Origin: Pantoea sp. WMus005
Lineage (GTDB): Bacteria > Pseudomonadota > Gammaproteobacteria > Enterobacterales > Enterobacteriaceae
Direction: 5' to 3'
DNA: 64,000 nt
Assembly: GCF_013415305.1 (NCBI RefSeq)
Contig: NZ_JACBXU010000001.1
Span: 1,984,001 to 2,048,000 of the forward strand
The translations under genes and the position numbers were made by a program. Shown here piece after piece: positions 8,283 through 17,157 of this stretch. The notes under the pieces are model-generated. The model was not told the DNA's origin. It worked only from the letters and a program-made list of their open reading frames with translations, and did no database searches. Each line of letters opens with the position of its first letter. Within the stretch, counting starts at the first letter, position 1.

Positions 8283-8873
8283 ATGAAAATTGCCTGCCTG
8301 GGATGGGGATCGTTGATCTGGAAAACCGGCGCGCTACCGGTCGCCAGTCAGTGGCATCACGATGGTCCGGAGATACCGATTGAGTTTGTGCGCATCGCAG
8401 ACGGCGGCGAGTTATCGACCGCGATCTGCCTGAATGCGCGCCCGGTGCCGGTGTTCTGGGCCTTGCTGAACACGGCATCACTGGAGAGCGCCTGCCGCGC
8501 ACTGCGCCTCCGTGAGGCGATTCCGGACAGCCGCATTGATGGCGTCGGGATGATGACGGTGACAGAAACGTCGGCGGGGCCGCTGGCGGAGTGGGCGCAG
8601 GCGAAAGGCATTGAAGGGGTAGTCTGGACCGGTTTGCCTGCCCGTATCGCGGGTGTGGAAGGCCAGATCCCGACGCTGGATGAAGCACGGTGCTATCTGC
8701 AGACTCTCACCGGTGAAACCCGTGAGCACGCGTATAACTACATCCAACAGGTTCCGGCACAAATCGACACGGTTTATCGTCGTGCGTTTGCCGATCTGAC
8801 ACGCTGGCAGCCCGATTCTGCTCCCGTGACGGTCACGACACCCCGGCAGTATCCGCCCTGCCAGCCTGGCTGA
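8283..8873 (+). CDS. Conserved hypothetical protein, gamma-glutamylcyclotransferase-like N-terminus
   Basis: A 196-residue soluble protein. The N-terminus MKIACLGWGSLIWKTGALPV resembles the YGSLxW substrate-pocket loop of gamma-glutamylcyclotransferase-like (AIG2/GGCT fold) proteins, and IPIEFVRIADGGELSTAICL fits a widespread bacterial family of unknown role with that fold. Start chosen at 8283 because of a strong AAAGGAG site. It lies upstream of, and in the same direction as, a Zn-alcohol dehydrogenase gene 150 bases away. Enzymatic function is not established. Confidence 0.75.
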   Translation: MKIACLGWGSLIWKTGALPVASQWHHDGPEIPIEFVRIADGGELSTAICLNARPVPVFWALLNTASLESACRALRLREAIPDSRIDGVGMMTVTETSAGPLAEWAQAKGIEGVVWTGLPARIAGVEGQIPTLDEARCYLQTLTGETREHAYNYIQQVPAQIDTVYRRAFADLTRWQPDSAPVTVTTPRQYPPCQPG

Positions 8874-9023
8874 AACAGTCCAGCAGCCTGCACCGCTCTG
8901 CTTACTCTTCAAAGCGTTACTACACTTCAGGCAGGTTGCGATTTCAGGTTTCCTGAGTCTTTTCCGCGGATGGTCACGCCTTCTGGCCTGGCCGCTAGCC
9001 CCTTCTCAGCAGGAGATGAACAG

Positions 9024-10217
9024 ATGAAAGCATTAACCTACCATGGCCCCCATAAAGTCAGCGTGGACAACGTGCCCGATCCGGGACTGGAAGCCGCCGA
9101 TGACATTATCCTGCGCGTGACCGCCACCGCCATTTGCGGTTCAGACCTGCACCTTTATCGCGGCAAAATCCCCGGCACCGGGCATGGCGATATTTTTGGT
9201 CATGAGTTTATGGGCGAAGTGGTTGAGGCAGGCAGCGCAGTGACCGCCGTGGCCAAAGGCGATCGGGTAGTGATCCCGTTTGTTATCGCCTGTGGCGACT
9301 GCTTTTTCTGTCTGATGAGCCAGTATGCCGCCTGTGAAAATACCAACCCCGGACGGGGAGCCATCCTGAACCGAAAAAACATCACGCCACCCGCTGCGCT
9401 GTTCGGTTTCAGCAAACTCTATGGCGGTGTGCCCGGCGGCCAGGCAGAATATGTCCGGGTACCAAAAGCCAACACCGGCCCGTTTAAAGTGCCGTCAGTG
9501 CTGTCAGATGAGAAAGTGCTGTTCCTGTCAGACATTCTGCCCACTGCCTGGCAGGCGGTTAAAAACGCCGAGGTAAAACCGGGTTCCAGTCTGGCGATTT
9601 TCGGTGCCGGCCCGGTTGGCCTGCTCAGTGCCGCCTGCGCCCGACAGCAGGGTGCCGAACAGATCTACATGATTGACCACAACAACTACCGCTTAAACTT
9701 TGCCCGCGAGCGTTACGGCGTCATCCCGATTAACTTCGATGAAATTGATGATCCGGCTGGCTGGATTATCGAGCACAGCCCCGGTAATCGCGGTGTGGAT
9801 GCGGTCATTGACGCAGTCGGATTCGAGGCGAAAGGCAGCATGACTGAGACTGTGCTCACCAATCTTAAGCTGGAAGGCAGCAGCGGTAAGGCATTGCGTC
9901 AGTGCATTGCCGCCGTCCGGCGTGGCGGTATCGTGAGCGTGCCGGGCGTCTACGCCGGATTCATTCACGGCTTCCTGTTTGGTGACGCCTTTGACAAAGG
10001 CCTGACCTTTAAGATGGGACAGACTCACGTGCATGCTTATCTGCCTGACCTGCTGAAACTGATTGAGCAAGGCCATCTGACTCCGGAAGAGATTGTGACC
10101 CACCATCTGCCGCTGGAAGATGCCGCACGCGGCTACGATATTTTCGCCAAACGCGAAGAGGAGTGCCGCAAGGTGATTCTGGTGCCAGGCATGGCAGCGA
10201 CCCAGGCTACGATCTGA
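9024..10217 (+). CDS. Zinc-dependent alcohol dehydrogenase (formaldehyde-dehydrogenase-like)
   Basis: A 397-residue medium-chain dehydrogenase. The catalytic Zn site is [10 protein letters not shown] with [15 protein letters not shown]. The structural Zn loop is [25 protein letters not shown], with four cysteines. The Rossmann motif is [11 protein letters not shown]. The long insert after the structural Zn loop ([20 protein letters not shown]) and the overall length are typical of the glutathione-independent formaldehyde dehydrogenase-like subgroup. AGGAGATGAACAG precedes the ATG at 9024. Substrate unknown. Confidence 0.88.
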   Translation: MKALTYHGPHKVSVDNVPDPGLEAADDIILRVTATAICGSDLHLYRGKIPGTGHGDIFGHEFMGEVVEAGSAVTAVAKGDRVVIPFVIACGDCFFCLMSQYAACENTNPGRGAILNRKNITPPAALFGFSKLYGGVPGGQAEYVRVPKANTGPFKVPSVLSDEKVLFLSDILPTAWQAVKNAEVKPGSSLAIFGAGPVGLLSAACARQQGAEQIYMIDHNNYRLNFARERYGVIPINFDEIDDPAGWIIEHSPGNRGVDAVIDAVGFEAKGSMTETVLTNLKLEGSSGKALRQCIAAVRRGGIVSVPGVYAGFIHGFLFGDAFDKGLTFKMGQTHVHAYLPDLLKLIEQGHLTPEEIVTHHLPLEDAARGYDIFAKREEECRKVILVPGMAATQATI

Positions 10218-10240
10218 TCGACTGAACCTTACCACCGAAT

Positions 10241-10264
10241 CCCCGGCAGAGCACTCTGCCGGGG
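10241..10264. terminator. Bidirectional hairpin between convergent genes
   Basis: Perfect 11-bp stem CCCCGGCAGAG / CTCTGCCGGGG with a CA loop, 24 bases after the alcohol dehydrogenase stop. No T-tract. Confidence 0.6.
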
Positions 10265-10272
10265 AACGCATT

Positions 10273-10479
10273 TCAAAACGGCTTACGTTCCAGACTGCTT
10301 CGCCACTCCCGCCTCTCCAGCAAATGTTCATCCGGTGAATCCGCCGTATCCACCTGACTCCCCTGCTCCAGCCATCGCGCACTGCGTGAATGGGGATGAC
10401 TTTCACTGATCACCTGTTGTGAAAATGCGCCAAATGATAACAGCAAAAACAGTAATGCACTGGCCAGCCTCACTTTCAT
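10273..10479 (-). CDS. Small exported hypothetical protein (68 aa)
   Basis: Begins MKVRLASALLFLLLSFGAFS, a clear Sec signal peptide with cleavage near AFS-QQ, and leaves a hydrophilic ~50-residue mature part (SRSARWLEQGSQVDTADSPD) ending in SSLERKPF. AGAGG lies 7 bases before the ATG at 10479; another ATG at 10485 is too close to that site. No homologue recognised. Confidence 0.6.
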   Translation of the reverse strand: MKVRLASALLFLLLSFGAFSQQVISESHPHSRSARWLEQGSQVDTADSPDEHLLERREWRSSLERKPF

Positions 10480-10666
10480 ACGCATACCTCTTTAATAACG
10501 GTGCCGCTATGCTGCCCGAAGGGTTTTCATTTTCTGTCAGTAACAGGCAAAGTTATGTGGGGAGCGGGAACAAGCTGCGACGGGTTTAATCGCGGTTCAG
10601 GATAGCCAGGCAGTCCGGCCCGAAAGTTTTCCCGCTTACCGTCCATTTCCTTTCTGGAGGATGCCA

Positions 10667-11401
10667 GTGAACATCAATCAGTTTGATCAGCCGATCGGTG
10701 AAGCGCTGCCCGACTGGCAGCCGGTCGCCAGACCACCCCGCGCGCCCCTCACCGGCCAGCACTGCCTTCTTCTGCCGCTGAGCGTGGATCATGCGGAATC
10801 GCTGTTACAGGCCTTTATGCTGGCACCGGATGAGCGTGACTGGACCTGGCTGAGCGTGGAGCGGCCCACCTCACTGTCACAGATGCAGCACTGGATTGCG
10901 GATAAAGTGGCGGATGTGGCACTGGTGCCCTTCACGGTCTGCACTGTGAATCAGCAGCCCTGCGGCGTGGTCTGCTTCGCCAGCATTGAGCCCGAACAGG
11001 GCACGCTTGAAATCGGGCACGTCACCTGGTCGCCACTGATGCAGCGCAGTGTCATCGGTAGCGAGGCGATTTTTCTGCTGTTGCACAGGGCCTTCTCTCT
11101 CGGCTATCGGCGGGTAGCGTGGCGCTGTGATTCAACCAATGTCGCGTCCCGACGCGCAGCAGAACGGCTGGGGTTCCGCTTCGAGGGCCGCTTTCGTCAG
11201 GTGATGACGCGAAAACAGCGCAACCGCGATACCGACTGGCTGTCGATGATTGACCGTGAATGGCCTGAGGTTCAGCGCGCCCTGAGCGTCTGGCTGAGCG
11301 CGGATAATTTCACCGACGAAGGGCAGCAAAAGCGCCCGCTCAGCGCCTGCTTCGCCGGTGTTAATCGGGCCGATACAGACGCGACAAGCCCTGAACGCTG
11401 A
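10667..11401 (+). CDS. GNAT-family N-acetyltransferase (RimJ/RimL-like)
   Basis: A 244-residue acetyl-CoA-dependent acetyltransferase. It has the RimJ/L pattern with LEIGHVTWSPLMQRSVIGSEA (acetyl-CoA loop region), YRRVAWRCDSTNVASRRAAE and RLGFRFEGRFRQVM. I chose GTG at 10667 because TGGAGG ends 6 bases before it; the in-frame ATG at 10661 abuts the Shine-Dalgarno. The last ~35 residues (DEGQQKRPLSACFAGVNRAD) extend beyond the usual domain. The gene is convergent with the DUF421 gene, stops 5 bases apart. Substrate unknown. Confidence 0.8.
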   Translation: MNINQFDQPIGEALPDWQPVARPPRAPLTGQHCLLLPLSVDHAESLLQAFMLAPDERDWTWLSVERPTSLSQMQHWIADKVADVALVPFTVCTVNQQPCGVVCFASIEPEQGTLEIGHVTWSPLMQRSVIGSEAIFLLLHRAFSLGYRRVAWRCDSTNVASRRAAERLGFRFEGRFRQVMTRKQRNRDTDWLSMIDREWPEVQRALSVWLSADNFTDEGQQKRPLSACFAGVNRADTDATSPER

Positions 11402-11406
11402 GGCGA

Positions 11407-12099
11407 TTAATGCAGCCGACGCACGCTCAGTGCCGCAGACCAGCGCTGTCGCTGACAGCGCGGACAGATAGCCGGTTGCTCCGCCTCTATCCTCTGTGTC
11501 TGGCCGCAATGGGTACAGGCATAGAGCGCGCTAACCGGCACCGTGCTGTAATCCTGCCGGTGCTCCGGCGGCAGGATGCTTAACCCGGCGCGCATCTCAT
11601 CATCATCGTAGAAATAGAGGCTGAGCTGACCATCCACCTCCACCAGCGCCAGGCGGATCTGCCCCAGATGCTCCACACCACTCTGCCGCAGCTCCATAAA
11701 GAACTCATCTTCAGAAATATTCAGCCGATCCAGACTCTCCAGCACATACAATCCATCTTTAATCAGGGTAATGACGTCGCCCTGAATAAGCCGGGAAAAG
11801 CGCGAGCTGTGTGCTGTCAGCCAGGTGGTCAGGCGATAGAGCGCCAGCAGGACTACAAACACCATGATAACCGGTAGCACCGGCACATCATCGTAAAAAG
11901 TGACGTCACCGGATGCGGAACCCAGCGTCAGAATGACTACCAGCTCGAACAGCGACAGCTGGCGGACGCCGCGCCGTCCGGACACTTTCAGAAAGGTAAA
12001 TACCACCAGATAAGCGATCAGGACCCGCGCCACCACCTCAAACAAAAAGGTGGCGGGTTGATCGTTGAGTAAGAAACGGTGCCAGTCGAATGAGAACAT
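11407..12099 (-). CDS. DUF421 (YetF/YcaP-like) membrane protein with C-terminal zinc ribbon
   Basis: A 230-residue protein with three N-terminal helices (about residues 20-100), then the DUF421 cytosolic domain (VITLIKDGLYVLESLDRLN, DEFFMELRQSGVEHLGQI). Unusually, the C-terminus carries two CxxC pairs (ACTHCGQ...AICPRCQ), a likely zinc ribbon. Family members are inner-membrane proteins of unknown function. There is no strong Shine-Dalgarno before the ATG at 12099. A second DUF421 gene lies at 21182-21631. Confidence 0.82.
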   Translation of the reverse strand: MFSFDWHRFLLNDQPATFLFEVVARVLIAYLVVFTFLKVSGRRGVRQLSLFELVVILTLGSASGDVTFYDDVPVLPVIMVFVVLLALYRLTTWLTAHSSRFSRLIQGDVITLIKDGLYVLESLDRLNISEDEFFMELRQSGVEHLGQIRLALVEVDGQLSLYFYDDDEMRAGLSILPPEHRQDYSTVPVSALYACTHCGQTQRIEAEQPAICPRCQRQRWSAALSVRRLH

Positions 12100-12699
12100 A
12101 GTCTGCTAAACATCCTGTCTTAAAGGGGCGTGCATCGTCGCAGTCGCCCGTTGATGACCTGCAGCTTCAGGCCAGTGATAACTCAATCTTGTCGCCAGCC
12201 CGGCAAAAGGCAAGCGAAGCAGTAAGACGAAAACGGGCGAGTCTGACCTCTCTGCATGTTCAGGAAAAGGTTAATAAAGCCGAAAATGGCGCTGAGCCTG
12301 TTCACGCTGCGCTTATCTGATCAGCCAGAAACCTGAATCAAAAACTTCCTGTTTATGGATGGTTTATTTTTACCGCTACGCTTTTTCTTTTCACTTCAGC
12401 AAGTTGCGAACAAAAACTTCATGCCTATACTTTCCAGTAAGGCTTCCGCAAAATCCATTAATGTCCAGAGAAGCCAGAATTTTCCTGCCGATAGCGCCGC
12501 CCGTGTCGTCCCGCTATCTCACTCGTCAGTACGCCACAGGACCTGATGTCTGAACCTCAGTGGCTGTGCCTTATGGCAAGGATCGCCCGTCCGCTCAGAG
12601 TGGTCAGATCGACCAGTCTGCAATGCAAACCTGTCACGCCCTGACCCGTTTCACGACGGCTCGTCAGCGGGAAGCGTTTTGCTTTTTTTGGGAGATGCC
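12100..12699. other. 600-base upstream region of the trimodular gene
   Basis: A non-coding stretch. The only strong signal is a sigma-70 promoter at 12404-12431 reading toward the large gene, which leaves a 5' leader of roughly 260 bases. Two overlapping short frames at 12355-12553 have no family-like sequence, so I do not call them. Confidence 0.4.
12404..12431 (+). promoter_or_regulatory. Strong sigma-70-like promoter for the trimodular gene
   Basis: TTGCGA (12404-12409), 16-bp spacer, TATACT (12426-12431). Confidence 0.55.
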
Positions 12700-15600
12700 A
12701 TGACGCCTTTTCTCAGTTTCTGGCAGGCCGGCTACGAAGGTGCCGACCATATCAATCCTGCCGGTCTTGCGCTGTCAATGAACGATCTGAACCAGCATCA
12801 GGCGCGTGCAGCAGAGGACTATGCCGCGCTGACCCCCTTTTCTATTCGCACGGTGCGCGAAAGCGTCGGCTGGCGCTTATGTGAGCGTGATGGCGGCTAT
12901 GATTTCTCGACGATTGCTGCCCGGATGCAGGCCGCAGAGCAGCAGGGTATCCAGATAAGCTGGACGATCTGCCACTACGGCTGGCCCGCTGGAGTCAGCC
13001 TGTTTGATCACGACTTTGTCAGCCGTTTCGCCGCCTTCTGTGGCGCACTGGCCCGCTTTCTGGCCCCCTGGTATCAGCAGCCGCCGGTCTACTCCCCCAT
13101 GAATGAAATCTCCTTTGTCAGCTGGGGCATCTCGGTCGGGCTGTTCGCCTGTGAGGCGATCCCGGAACCCGATGGGGCAAATGCCGCCAAGCAGCAGCTG
13201 GTGCGCGCGACCCTGGCCGCCTGTGATGCGATCTGGCAGGCCGATCCGCGTGCCCGTCTGCTGCACTGCGATCCGCTGATCCATATCGTGCCCGATCCTG
13301 CCGATCCCGCCAGCGACGTGCTGGCACGCGAAATGTGCGATACCCAGTATCAGGCATGGGACATGATCAGCGGCAGGCGCAACCCGGAGCTGGGCGGCGC
13401 TCCCCGCTATCTCGATCTGACTGGCGTGAATTACTACCACGACAACCAATGGGAACAGGGGACGAATCAGCGGCTTTACTGGCATCTGGGCGAGAGCCGT
13501 CGCCTGCCGCTACATCAGATGCTGCAGCAGGTCTGGCAGCGTTATCAGCGGCCACTGCTGCTGGCGGAAACCAGCCACGTCGGCAGCGGACGCGGAGCCT
13601 GGATCCATGAAATTACCGCTCAGGTGGCGCAGGCGCAGCTGGCAGGCACTGAACTGCTCGGTATCTGCCTCTATCCGATTATCGATCGTCCCTTATGGGA
13701 GGAGACCACATTCTGGACCCGCAGCGGTTTGTGGGACCTCGATCTGCTGGGACCGGATCCTTACGCCCGCCAGTTACAGCAGCCTTATGCCGACGCTTTA
13801 CACCAGGCGCAGCGCTTTTTGCAGCACATCCAGTCCCCACGACAACAACGTCAGGAGCACACAATGAAACCACCTGTTCTTATCGTTTTCAGCCATTTAC
13901 GCTGGGGATTTGTTTTTCAGCGCCCACAGCAGCTACTGACACGTCTGGCTCAGCACTATCGTGTGCTGTTTGTCGAAGAGCCGGTCTGGCAGGCGGGGCC
14001 GCCGGGCCTGCATCAGAGTTCGCCAGCCGCGAACATCACGGTGATCCAGCCGCATACCGACAGCGACGCACCCGGTTTTCACGACAGCCAGATCGCCCCA
14101 CTGCTGCTGCTGCTCACGCCGCTGCTGGAAGAAGATGAACAACCGCTGATCTGGTTCTATACGCCGATGGCGTTGCCACTGCTGACCCCTTTTGACCCCT
14201 CTCTGGTGATTTACGACTGCATGGATGAGCTTTCCGCCTTTCAGAATGCGCCGCGCCAGCTGCAGCAGCGCGAATCTGCACTGATGACGCGCGCCGATCT
14301 GGTCTTTACCGGCGGCTCCAGCCTGTATGAAGCAAAGCGTGATAAACATCCGCAGGTCTACTGCTTCCCCAGCAGCGTCGACGCCATCCATTTTGAACAG
14401 GCACGCGATCGCACTAACCGTCATCCGCTGCAGGATACGATTCCGCCGCTGCGCCTGGGTTATTACGGCGTGCTGGATGAGCGCATCGATCTGCCGCTGA
14501 TTGCGGCGCTGGCAGACAGCCATCCCGAATGGCAGATCATTATGGTCGGGCCGGTGGTGAAAATTGATCCCGCCAGCCTGCCGCAGCGCGACAACATTCA
14601 CTGGCTCGGCCAGCAGCCTTATCAGGCGCTGCCGCAGTTTCTGGCGGGCTGGGATGTCTGTCTGATGCCGTTTGCCATTAATGCCTCGACCCGCTTCATC
14701 TCCCCTACCAAGGTGCTGGAGTATATGGCGGCGCAGCTGCCGATTGTCAGTACCGCCATTGTCGATGTCGCTCGCCACTACGCAGAGGAAGTGGCGGTAG
14801 CAGAGACTCACGCGGCGTTTATCGCCGCCTGTGAACAGGCAATGGCGATCGGGGCTGCAGAAAGGCTGGCGCTGGCGGGACGGATGCAGGCCAAAGTGGA
14901 TGCCACCTCGTGGAATCACACCGCAGAGCAGATTCATGGACTGATTCAGCAGGCGCTGACGCAACGTCAGCCTGCACGCAAATCGTCGAGCGAGACCCAG
15001 GCACAGTCTAACGTCACGCCTCTCACACCAGCGATGCTGGAGAGTGATGCGGTGCCCTGCCTGATTATCGGCGCCGGCCCCACCGGACTGAGCGCCGGTT
15101 ATCACTATGGCGAAGGCGCGGTGTTGCTCGAAAAAAATAGCACCCCAGGCGGCTGGTGCCGCTCAATTGACGATCAGGGTTTCACCTTCGATTATGCCGG
15201 TCATATTATGTTCTCGCAGGACCCGTATGTGTTGCAGCTCTATGAGATGCTGCTGGGCGATAACCTGCACTGGCAGGCGCGTGAAGCCTGGGTTTACAGC
15301 GACGGCGTGTATACCCGCTATCCGTTCCAGTCAGCGCTACACGGCTTGCCGGTCGAAGTGGTAAAAGAGTGCGTGCTGGGCGCTATCGAGGCGCGTTATG
15401 GTGAAACGGCCGCCGCCGCCGTACCGCTGGATCGGGCGCGGGCTCGACGGGACTGCTGTGCGGATGGCGCGATCCCCGATGAGGGCAGCAGCACTGGCAT
15501 CGTGGAAGGCGAAGAGGATTTCCAGCACTTTATTATGCGCACCTGGGGTAAAGGCATCGCACGTCACTTTGCCCTGCCCTACAACCAGAAGCTCTGGAAG

Positions 15601-16461
15601 GTGCCGCTGACCGACATGGAAACCTCGTGGCTGGGTGGACGCGTCCCGTTGCCCGATCTGTCGCAGATCATCGATGGCGCGCTGCAACCGCTGGCGAAAC
15701 CGGTCGGCCCTAACGCCCGATTCGGCTATCCGCTACGCGGCGGTTTCCAGGCACTGATGTCCGGCTTCCTGCCGCACCTGAAATGCAGGCTGGAAACGGA
15801 TACGACGCTGACCCGCATCTATCCGCAGGCGCATGTCGCGCTGCTGGCCGATGGTCGCCACTACCGTTATGAGCAGTTGATCAGCACCATGCCGTTGCCG
15901 GAGCTGATTAAACTGATGGGCGATGAGGTGCCACAGAGTGTGCAACAGGCCGCGCAGCAGCTGCAGTTTGTGTCGGTGCGCTGCGTGAATCTGGGGATTG
16001 GCCGGGCTGACCTGACTGAAAAGCACTGGATTTACTATCCTGGCGATACGCTATTCCACCGCATCTTTGTACAGGGCAATGCCAGTCCGCACTGCAACCC
16101 GCCGGGCGGTTTCGGCTTGACCTGTGAAATCACCTACAACGCGGCCAATCCGCTGCCGCTACAGGGCGATGCGCTGATTGAGCGATGCCGTCAGGATTGC
16201 ATCCGGGTCGGTATGATCACCGCGGACGATCCGCTGCTCTGTGCCTCAGAGGTCGATATGCCCTACGCCTACGTAGTCTATGACCATGCGCGCAGCGATA
16301 ACGTGGCGTTGATCCGCCAGTGGCTGCTGACCCAGGATATTCATCTGTCAGGTCGCTACAGCGAGTGGGAATATTACAACTCGGATCACGCCTTCCTTGC
16401 CGGTAAGCGTGCCGCCGAAAACGTACGGCTGCAGCATGTCAGCGCAGGCACTCTGGGCTGA
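12700..16461 (+). CDS. Trimodular fusion: GH1-like domain + glycosyltransferase + UDP-galactopyranose-mutase-like flavoprotein
   Basis: A 1253-residue protein with three enzyme-like modules in one frame. Residues ~1-385: TIM-barrel glycosidase-like, HYGWPAGVSLFDHDFV, NE at 135-136 (MNEISFVSWG) as possible acid/base and E290 (LLAETSHVG) as possible nucleophile. Residues 389-770: a glycosyltransferase of the HLRWGFVFQRPQQLL / YDCMDELSAF type with KVLEYMAAQLPIVST donor-binding pattern. Residues ~786-1253: a flavoprotein with CLIIGAGPTGLSAG, GGWCRSI, FALPYNQKLWKVP and FGYPLRGGFQALM, related to UDP-galactopyranose mutases/amine oxidases. Start at 12700 (GGGAG before ATG). No signal peptide. A role in making a surface or secreted glycan is inferred; the exact product is unknown. 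Confidence 0.88.
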   Translation: MTPFLSFWQAGYEGADHINPAGLALSMNDLNQHQARAAEDYAALTPFSIRTVRESVGWRLCERDGGYDFSTIAARMQAAEQQGIQISWTICHYGWPAGVSLFDHDFVSRFAAFCGALARFLAPWYQQPPVYSPMNEISFVSWGISVGLFACEAIPEPDGANAAKQQLVRATLAACDAIWQADPRARLLHCDPLIHIVPDPADPASDVLAREMCDTQYQAWDMISGRRNPELGGAPRYLDLTGVNYYHDNQWEQGTNQRLYWHLGESRRLPLHQMLQQVWQRYQRPLLLAETSHVGSGRGAWIHEITAQVAQAQLAGTELLGICLYPIIDRPLWEETTFWTRSGLWDLDLLGPDPYARQLQQPYADALHQAQRFLQHIQSPRQQRQEHTMKPPVLIVFSHLRWGFVFQRPQQLLTRLAQHYRVLFVEEPVWQAGPPGLHQSSPAANITVIQPHTDSDAPGFHDSQIAPLLLLLTPLLEEDEQPLIWFYTPMALPLLTPFDPSLVIYDCMDELSAFQNAPRQLQQRESALMTRADLVFTGGSSLYEAKRDKHPQVYCFPSSVDAIHFEQARDRTNRHPLQDTIPPLRLGYYGVLDERIDLPLIAALADSHPEWQIIMVGPVVKIDPASLPQRDNIHWLGQQPYQALPQFLAGWDVCLMPFAINASTRFISPTKVLEYMAAQLPIVSTAIVDVARHYAEEVAVAETHAAFIAACEQAMAIGAAERLALAGRMQAKVDATSWNHTAEQIHGLIQQALTQRQPARKSSSETQAQSNVTPLTPAMLESDAVPCLIIGAGPTGLSAGYHYGEGAVLLEKNSTPGGWCRSIDDQGFTFDYAGHIMFSQDPYVLQLYEMLLGDNLHWQAREAWVYSDGVYTRYPFQSALHGLPVEVVKECVLGAIEARYGETAAAAVPLDRARARRDCCADGAIPDEGSSTGIVEGEEDFQHFIMRTWGKGIARHFALPYNQKLWKVPLTDMETSWLGGRVPLPDLSQIIDGALQPLAKPVGPNARFGYPLRGGFQALMSGFLPHLKCRLETDTTLTRIYPQAHVALLADGRHYRYEQLISTMPLPELIKLMGDEVPQSVQQAAQQLQFVSVRCVNLGIGRADLTEKHWIYYPGDTLFHRIFVQGNASPHCNPPGGFGLTCEITYNAANPLPLQGDALIERCRQDCIRVGMITADDPLLCASEVDMPYAYVVYDHARSDNVALIRQWLLTQDIHLSGRYSEWEYYNSDHAFLAGKRAAENVRLQHVSAGTLG
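13853..13866 (+). promoter_or_regulatory. Internal ribosome-binding site and in-frame ATG inside the fusion gene
   Basis: AGGAG (13853-13857) lies 6 bases before an in-frame ATG at 13864, exactly at the border of the glycosidase-like and glycosyltransferase modules. It could yield a separate ~865-residue glycosyltransferase-flavoprotein. Confidence 0.55.
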
Positions 16462-16475
16462 CCTGACGCCGCTCG

Positions 16476-16805
16476 CTACGACAGTCGCTGATTGCACTTC
16501 GCGGCTTTCAGCGACTGTAACTCAGTGACTCGCTTCTCCGCCTTCTGAGTGGCATTGTATTTCGCAATGCCATTGCCCAGCCCGAAATCCCCGACAAAGC
16601 CCAGCACGGTCAGTGCATCAAACTGACCGGTCTGCTCAATATCACTCTGCACGCTGTGCGCTTTGACCAGTTCCTGATCCAGTGCGCTGCAATTCAGCGT
16701 CGCGGTCTCTTCCGGCGTCACTGCCGCCGCCTGTGGATACTGCTTGGTGGCGCAGCCGGTTAATACCAGCGCCAGCAACACCACGAAGAATGTCTGTTTA
16801 CCCAT
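16476..16805 (-). CDS. Putative lipoprotein (109 aa)
   Basis: Begins MGKQTFFVVLLALVLTGCAT: a lipoprotein signal with lipobox LTGC (Cys18). The residue after Cys is Ala, so outer-membrane sorting is expected. The mature part has a Gly-rich segment (GFVGDFGLGNGIAKY) and a C-terminal charged helix with one more Cys pair partner (NC at ~39 and KC near the end), possibly a disulfide. Convergent with the trimodular gene, 15 bases apart. No function recognised. Confidence 0.72.
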   Translation of the reverse strand: MGKQTFFVVLLALVLTGCATKQYPQAAAVTPEETATLNCSALDQELVKAHSVQSDIEQTGQFDALTVLGFVGDFGLGNGIAKYNATQKAEKRVTELQSLKAAKCNQRLS

Positions 16806-17157
16806 TTCTTATTGCCTGTTTTTCGCCCGATCAACAGCGTTATCGGCAGCATACACCGGGAACATGAGTCTCTGACCTACCAATAATGGTCGAAACCGCT
16901 ACGCTAATGTAGGATTCAGCGCGCTGCTGTCAGAGGCAGCCTGTTACCGACCGGAAGTCATGCAGCGAACGCACATTATCCGTTCATCATTTCTGCCAGA
17001 TCTTTCAACCCGTTAGCCAGCATAATGCTGCCACCAGCAGCGTTTAAAGAGCACAGCCTGAGCGTTAATCCGTGATGCGGCAACCGCATAAGCGAAGCCA
17101 GACACAGAATTTTTGCGCGTCGGGTTTATCAGAGTTTGTTCCAGATGAGGTTTTTCC
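16806..17157. other. Intergenic region, no gene seen
   Basis: About 350 bases between the divergent lipoprotein and AI-2E-family genes. Short minus-strand frames at 17013-17289 look like chance. No RNA gene or operator recognised. Confidence 0.3.

Noticed and set aside
12355..12553. Two overlapping short frames in the leader of the trimodular gene.
   Set aside because: They overlap each other and the predicted promoter and show no family-like sequence.
13933..15105. A 390-codon minus-strand frame inside the trimodular gene.
   Set aside because: It is the antisense of conserved glycosyltransferase sequence; His/Arg/Gln-rich shadow typical of high-GC reverse frames.
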